Of a stretch of 64,000 bases of DNA, positions 59,761 through 64,000 are shown one piece after another. Each line of letters starts with the position of its first letter. The first letter of the stretch is position 1. Position numbers and translations under genes: made by a program. The notes under the pieces were generated by a model that did no database searches, was not told the DNA's origin, and worked only from the letters and a program-made list of their open reading frames with translations. Source of the DNA: CAZVPF01 sp964628195 (lineage in GTDB: Bacteria; Planctomycetota; Phycisphaerae; Sedimentisphaerales; Anaerohalosphaeraceae); NCBI GenBank assembly GCA_964628195.1, contig CAZVPF010000003.1, positions 1-64,000 on the forward strand. Direction: 5' to 3'.

Positions 59761-60039
59761 TTGAGGACCCTTTCGGTATATTACATCTATTTTTAAGCAG
59801 TCAAATAAATCGGCCACAGAAGAATAAAACTTTTATTGAAAAGTCATGGATGGGCTAAGTATTTATTTTATCCATGCTGATAATACAATTTAGCCGCATA
59901 GCATTTCGCATAATATCCTGCAAAGAGCGACAACGCTTAACGAACTTTTATAATAGTAGCAGTATTCGGCAACGGAGTCAAGCACCTTGACCATGCAGGT
60001 CTGCTTGTCAATGCGGGGCATAGACTCAGCGATTGGGGT

Positions 60040-61362
60040 TTAGATATCCTTTGCTTTAATCAGGAAGACCAGGAGTATGAATCCTGGGATGGAGAGTACT
60101 ATGCTGAGTATGAACAGCCATTCGTAGCCGAGCCACTGCTGGCAAAGACCGCTTACCGTGCCGGAGAATATCCAGCCGACAGTTTGCAGGGCCATTGCGA
60201 TGGTGAAAGAGGTTGAGGTGTATTTTGTCTGATCAGAGATGCGGTAGACCACGAAAAGAAAGGCGGCGTAGCCCATTCCATAGCCGAACGACTCGACGAG
60301 TATTGAGACCAGGGCCTGCATGTTCATCATAAGCGACCATTGACCTGTGGAGCCGAAGATGCGAGGTATGAACGAAAGGTCGATATTTGCTTCAACGTGG
60401 GGCTGGTAGTGTGCGAGCAGGACGTAGAATACGTTCGGGGCGGTCATAAGTGCCGCGAAAATGATGATCCATTTGCGGTAGTGCTTACCTTTGAAGAAGA
60501 TACCGGCAACAAGTCCGCCGGCTATCATAGCTATCATGCCCATAGTTCCTCGCATGATGCCGACGTTTTCGAGTGTTATCGCAAGACCTCCCTCGTTGAT
60601 GCCGTCGAGCAGGAAGGGGTCGGCCATGCGTGCGAGCAGGCCTTCGCCCAGCCGATAGAGAACTATAAAACACGCATAAAGCACGAGCCCCTTCTGTGTG
60701 AAGAACTCTTTTATTACCGTGAAGTAGTTTGCTTTTTGCCCGGTGTCGATATTGTGGGCCTTTGGGTAGGGCAAAACGAACTGGTGCCATATCGTCAGTA
60801 TAAGCAGGATGATGCCGATGATGACGTAAAAGACCGCCCAGCCTTGTTCCACACTGCCGGTGGCTGTCGCAATTCTGCCTGCGAGTATTACGAGCACGCC
60901 TTTTGCAAAGACGATGGAGGTTCGCAAAGCAGCGGTGGTTATGCCGACAAAGAAGCCCTGCTCTTTCTTATTGAGAGCGTCAATGTAAAAACCGCCGTTG
61001 GGGGCGGCGAATATTCCGCAGGCCAGTGAGAGCACGACAAGCAGAACAAGCGATGCCGAAACAGAGTTCTCGCCGAACAGCATTGAACCGGCGAGCAGGA
61101 AAGTGCAGACGGTGAGAATAGCCTGTGTAAGCTGGAGCCAGTTGCGCTTGGTGCTGTACATGTCGACAAGCGGTGCGATAAAGGCGTTGAGTGCGATTGG
61201 CAGGCCAAGCAGTGAGAGGACGCCAATCATCTGGTTGGAAACGCCGAGTGTTTTGAAGATAGTGCCGTTGAGTTCGAGTACGATGATAAGCGGCAGGCCG
61301 TAAAGGAAGTTAAGTGTGGGTACGAAGAACCATGGGTTACGGTGTTCAACTTTTTTCAACAT
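60040..61362 (-). CDS. MFS transporter (AmpG-like)
   Basis: A 440-residue protein with twelve predicted membrane helices and basic loops between helices 2-3 (VDMYSTKRNWLQL). It starts NPWFFVPTLNFLYGLPLIIVLELNGTIFKTLGVSN, resembling the AmpG branch of the major facilitator superfamily, which imports muropeptides or other sugars. The substrate is unknown. It is divergent from a beta-helix glycosidase gene with back-to-back promoters, so uptake of the products of that enzyme is a reasonable inference. Gap to the next gene on this strand is about 280 bases. Confidence 0.85.
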   Translation of the reverse strand: MLKKVEHRNPWFFVPTLNFLYGLPLIIVLELNGTIFKTLGVSNQMIGVLSLLGLPIALNAFIAPLVDMYSTKRNWLQLTQAILTVCTFLLAGSMLFGENSVSASLVLLVVLSLACGIFAAPNGGFYIDALNKKEQGFFVGITTAALRTSIVFAKGVLVILAGRIATATGSVEQGWAVFYVIIGIILLILTIWHQFVLPYPKAHNIDTGQKANYFTVIKEFFTQKGLVLYACFIVLYRLGEGLLARMADPFLLDGINEGGLAITLENVGIMRGTMGMIAMIAGGLVAGIFFKGKHYRKWIIIFAALMTAPNVFYVLLAHYQPHVEANIDLSFIPRIFGSTGQWSLMMNMQALVSILVESFGYGMGYAAFLFVVYRISDQTKYTSTSFTIAMALQTVGWIFSGTVSGLCQQWLGYEWLFILSIVLSIPGFILLVFLIKAKDI

Positions 61363-61408
61363 ATATGCTCTCTTGTTTATTAAAAAAGTTTTTTTTGGCT
61401 GTGCGGAA

Positions 61409-61437
61409 ATAATAATTTAACTGGGGCTGCATGTCAA
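61409..61437 (-). promoter_or_regulatory. Strong sigma70-type promoter for the transporter
   Basis: On the minus strand TTGACA (61432-61437) and TATTAT (61409-61414), spacer 17 bases, leader about 40 bases. Confidence 0.65.
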
Positions 61438-61500
61438 AAGGGATTTAACAGCATGTCCTGATTTTAATATAAATAGCCATACTTTGATATTCGTGTGTTC

Positions 61501-61529
61501 TTGAACAAAAGGCATTTTGCGTTTATAAT
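61501..61529 (+). promoter_or_regulatory. sigma70-type promoter for the beta-helix enzyme
   Basis: TTGAAC (61501-61506) and TATAAT (61524-61529), spacer 17 bases, about 27 bases before the ATG. It faces the transporter promoter across 64 bases. Confidence 0.65.
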
Positions 61530-61563
61530 CGTCAAAAATGGATTTTTATGAAAAGGAAGCAAT

Positions 61564-63864
61564 ATGCAGAAATTGAAATTCTTTTCGTTGGTTGTTTGGG
61601 CAGTTTTTTTTGTTGGCCAGGTTTGCGGCGGGGTCGAGATTTACGTTTCGCCAGTTGGAAGCGACGAGAACGCAGGTAATAGTGCGGAGGTCGGGGCTGG
61701 GGAGGACGGGCCCGTCAGGACGCCGGAAAGGGCAGTTGAAATAGCGTCGCGGTTTTTCAGTGACGGCGAGAGGAAAGTTACGGTACATTTTCGGGGCGGT
61801 TGGTACTTTCTTGATAAGACGTGGGTGCTCGGGCCGGAATGCACGGGCGGCAAGGGCAGCCTGGTGCTTAGAAATTATAAGGATGAGGAGCCGATATTTT
61901 CGTCGGCTGTACGGGTTGAGGGCTGGAAGAAATTGAACCCGAGGTTCAAGCCTGAGGGTCTGAGCGATAAATCCGACGGGAAAGTGTATGTGGCGGATAT
62001 GCCGGAGGGGGTCGAGAAGTTTTATACGATGTACGAGGGTATTTACCGGCTGGCCAGGGCAAGGGGCGAGGGCTTTAAGCCGACCCAGGGCGCTAAGGAC
62101 GAAGGGATATCCCGCAGCGAGCTGCATTACCCGGAGGGGACGATAATTCGCAGCTGGGATAATATTGAGGATGTTGAAATTTTTATTCGGCCGTGGTGTT
62201 TGTGGTCGATGAATATTCTGCCGCTTGCTAAGGTGGACGTGGAGAAGCGTATCGCTTATACGGCAGTGGAGGGAAGTTACCCGCTTACGCGTGAGAGGTT
62301 TAACCGGTTCCCGGAGCAGTCGGTGTGGGTGGAAAATGTGCCTGAGGCGATGGACCGGGCAGGCGAGTGGTTCGTGAACACGAAGACACGGAAGATATAT
62401 TTGTGGGTGAGCAGTGAGACGGATTTGACTAATATTTATGTGCCGAGGCTGAGGGAGCTTGTTGCGGTAATGGGTGATGAGCAAGAGCAGCGGCCTGTGC
62501 GGAATGTGACTTTTGACGGGCTGACTTTCGTGCACGGGGACCGGGACGTGTGGGACGAGCAGAGCAAAGGTTTGCAGCATGACTGGGAGATGTACGACAC
62601 GGATAACGCGATGATGCGGCTTCGCTGGGCGGATACCTGCACGGTGCGGAACTGCGCGTTTGTCGGCGGTGGCGGCGGAGGGGTGAGGCTGGATTTGTAT
62701 GCGCAGGGGATAACGGTCGAGAACTGCGAGATAAGCTGGCTGGGCGGAACGGGTGTGCTGCTTTGCGGGTATGGGCCGGGCAAGAAAGACCTTAGCAAGG
62801 ACAACAGGATTTACAATAACCATATACATCATATCGGCGAGCTTAACTGGGCATACCAGGCGATTATGGTTTGGCAGAGCGGGCATAATCATATCGCGCA
62901 CAATCATATACATAACACGCCTTATAACGGGGTTTCTTTCGGCGGTGCGAGTATTCAGAACTTTGCCCGGGGACTAAAGGGAGTTATAAACGACAGGGAA
63001 CTGAGCAGGACGGTGCAGGTCGAGGACTGCTGGGAGCTTTTGAACCATAAGGGGCAGTTGACGTGGGCGGATATTATGCCGTATCTGCACGCGACGGGCA
63101 ACGTGTTCGAGTATAACGAAATGCATCACTGCATCGAGGTGATGGGCGACGGAAACCCGATATACGTGAGGATGGTTCCGCCGGGTAATATTATAAGGCG
63201 CAACTATATTCACGATGTTTACGGTTCGCATGATACGATCACTACTGCGGTCAGGGCCGATGATGCGCAGTGGGGGACGGAGTTTGTCGAGAATGTAATT
63301 CATCGCTGTGTGGCTGGGGGAATATGTCTTAAAGGGGGTAACCTGGTGCGCAATAATATTATTGCCGATATATTCGGTGCGGGGGATCCGCTGAATGTGC
63401 ATAACGTCAAGCCGATCGGGTATATTTTGATGCGTCTGAGTTCATATGCTTATGACCACAGCGGGTATGTGGGGCACAGTGGCGCGGAGATTTATAATAA
63501 CATTTTGTATCACACGGGGAATGAGCGACCGGTTTTTTACGGCGAGCTTAATGAGAACTGGCCTGAAGATTATTACGAGAAGGTGCGCAAGGTGCTGGTC
63601 GCACCGCAGGTGGACAGGAATATTTTGTACTGGACGAAGGATACGGGGTATGTGGAGCAGTATATTGAGCGGATGCAGCGGGATCGCGGGGACGATGAGC
63701 ATTCGGTGGTCGCCGACCCGATGTTTGTTGACCCGGCAGTCGGGGATTTTCGGTTTCGTTCCGGCTCGCCCGTGGAGAAGATGGGGATAGTTGAACTTGA
63801 TACGCGCGAGATGGGTCTGGATGAGGAGCGGTTCCCGCAGCGGCTGAAGAAGTATTGGTGGTAA
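61564..63864 (+). CDS. Secreted beta-helix glycoside hydrolase-like protein (GH141-like)
   Basis: A 766-residue exported protein: signal peptide FFSLVVWAVFFVGQVCGG, then EIYVSPVGSDENAGNSAEVG, the usual start of this beta-helix family. Central repeats such as NVTFDGLTFVHGDRD and TVRNCAFVGGGGGGVRLDL form a right-handed parallel helix, and GEWFVNTKTRKIYLWVSSET resembles the accessory domain of GH141 enzymes (fucosidase/xylanase type). Specific catalytic residues are not assigned. It probably degrades a plant or algal polysaccharide at the cell surface, with the divergent transporter importing products. GH141 is a recollection of the family pattern, not a search result. Confidence 0.7.
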   Translation: MQKLKFFSLVVWAVFFVGQVCGGVEIYVSPVGSDENAGNSAEVGAGEDGPVRTPERAVEIASRFFSDGERKVTVHFRGGWYFLDKTWVLGPECTGGKGSLVLRNYKDEEPIFSSAVRVEGWKKLNPRFKPEGLSDKSDGKVYVADMPEGVEKFYTMYEGIYRLARARGEGFKPTQGAKDEGISRSELHYPEGTIIRSWDNIEDVEIFIRPWCLWSMNILPLAKVDVEKRIAYTAVEGSYPLTRERFNRFPEQSVWVENVPEAMDRAGEWFVNTKTRKIYLWVSSETDLTNIYVPRLRELVAVMGDEQEQRPVRNVTFDGLTFVHGDRDVWDEQSKGLQHDWEMYDTDNAMMRLRWADTCTVRNCAFVGGGGGGVRLDLYAQGITVENCEISWLGGTGVLLCGYGPGKKDLSKDNRIYNNHIHHIGELNWAYQAIMVWQSGHNHIAHNHIHNTPYNGVSFGGASIQNFARGLKGVINDRELSRTVQVEDCWELLNHKGQLTWADIMPYLHATGNVFEYNEMHHCIEVMGDGNPIYVRMVPPGNIIRRNYIHDVYGSHDTITTAVRADDAQWGTEFVENVIHRCVAGGICLKGGNLVRNNIIADIFGAGDPLNVHNVKPIGYILMRLSSYAYDHSGYVGHSGAEIYNNILYHTGNERPVFYGELNENWPEDYYEKVRKVLVAPQVDRNILYWTKDTGYVEQYIERMQRDRGDDEHSVVADPMFVDPAVGDFRFRSGSPVEKMGIVELDTREMGLDEERFPQRLKKYWW

Positions 63865-64000
63865 GGGAAGGCAATAGAGGTCGGGCTTGCAGTGGTGAAA
63901 CACGGGCGCATGATTTGGTCAGGGAACAGGGGTGGATGTTGTGGGGACGTTGTTTGCTTATCAACGTGAGTTAAAGAAAATTTAGCCCACCCTACCGGGC

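Noticed and set aside
61546..62913. 455-codon frame antisense to the beta-helix enzyme gene
   Set aside because: It mirrors the GC-rich codons of the real gene, is His/Pro/Arg-rich and matches no family.
1..64000. CRISPR array, rRNA, insertion sequence or prophage
   Set aside because: No regularly spaced repeats, no rRNA segments and no transposase, integrase or phage structural gene were recognised.

Overview
The window looks like chromosomal DNA of a planctomycete of class Phycisphaerae, probably near Sedimentisphaerales. This is inferred from gene content: three orphan prepilin-like proteins with a C-terminal H-x9/10-DG motif, two sulfatase-fold enzymes, beta-helix proteins, a dockerin-like tail, lipid A genes, a eukaryotic-type UDP-sugar pyrophosphorylase and pyruvate phosphate dikinase. 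There are no rRNA genes, CRISPR arrays or insertion sequences. The only tRNA is tRNA-His. Many genes are preceded by readable TTGACA-16/18-TATAAT-type promoters.

Layout. 1-14.1 kb (minus strand) is a long run: two methyltransferases, a GT4 glycosyltransferase and an LPS-type kinase, then lpxI, lpxD, a GT9 glycosyltransferase, mnmA, an AsmA-like protein, a transglutaminase/TPR protein, a YggU protein, pyrD, pyrK and larC. The lipid A and core genes act together at the envelope. pyrK-pyrD has its own promoter and a strong terminator hairpin in its leader. 14.3-19.6 kb holds a PBP4-type peptidase, two CNNM/CorC proteins and a divergent histidine kinase/response regulator pair. 19.6-24 kb holds a TPR protein flanked by palindromes and two tandem pseudopilin paralogues. 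24.3-28.2 kb is an NfeD-NfeD-FloA-coiled-coil membrane operon, with tRNA-His upstream. 28.6-33.9 kb holds ppdK, a cysteine-less hydrolase, trmB and rsmG.

34-42.4 kb is accessory: a secreted beta-helix protein, an ENxGW-repeat protein, then an AraC - UroD-like - Asp-box/LamG - UroD-like cluster and a sulfatase-fold lipoprotein. 42.5-50.5 kb holds a third pseudopilin, the pyrophosphorylase, queA, small envelope proteins, a membrane phosphoesterase, a truncated gene remnant and queG. 50.6-53.3 kb holds an LpxR-like lipid A deacylase and a Tat-exported sulfatase. 53.4-56.9 kb (minus) is a three-gene signalling operon: CheY, a CheA whose domains are in permuted order (catalytic core first, phosphotransfer domain near the end), and a protein with two degenerate receivers. 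57.2-63.9 kb holds a membrane-fused spermidine synthase-like protein, a small cytochrome b-like protein, and a divergent transporter / beta-helix glycosidase pair with consensus promoters back to back.

Most interesting candidates: the permuted CheA with its pseudo-receiver partner, the pyrKD leader attenuator, the AraC-UroD-sialidase-like-UroD cluster, perfect palindromes around a TPR gene, and predicted leaderless starts for nfeD and queG. All functional calls rest on reading motifs by eye; no search was run.
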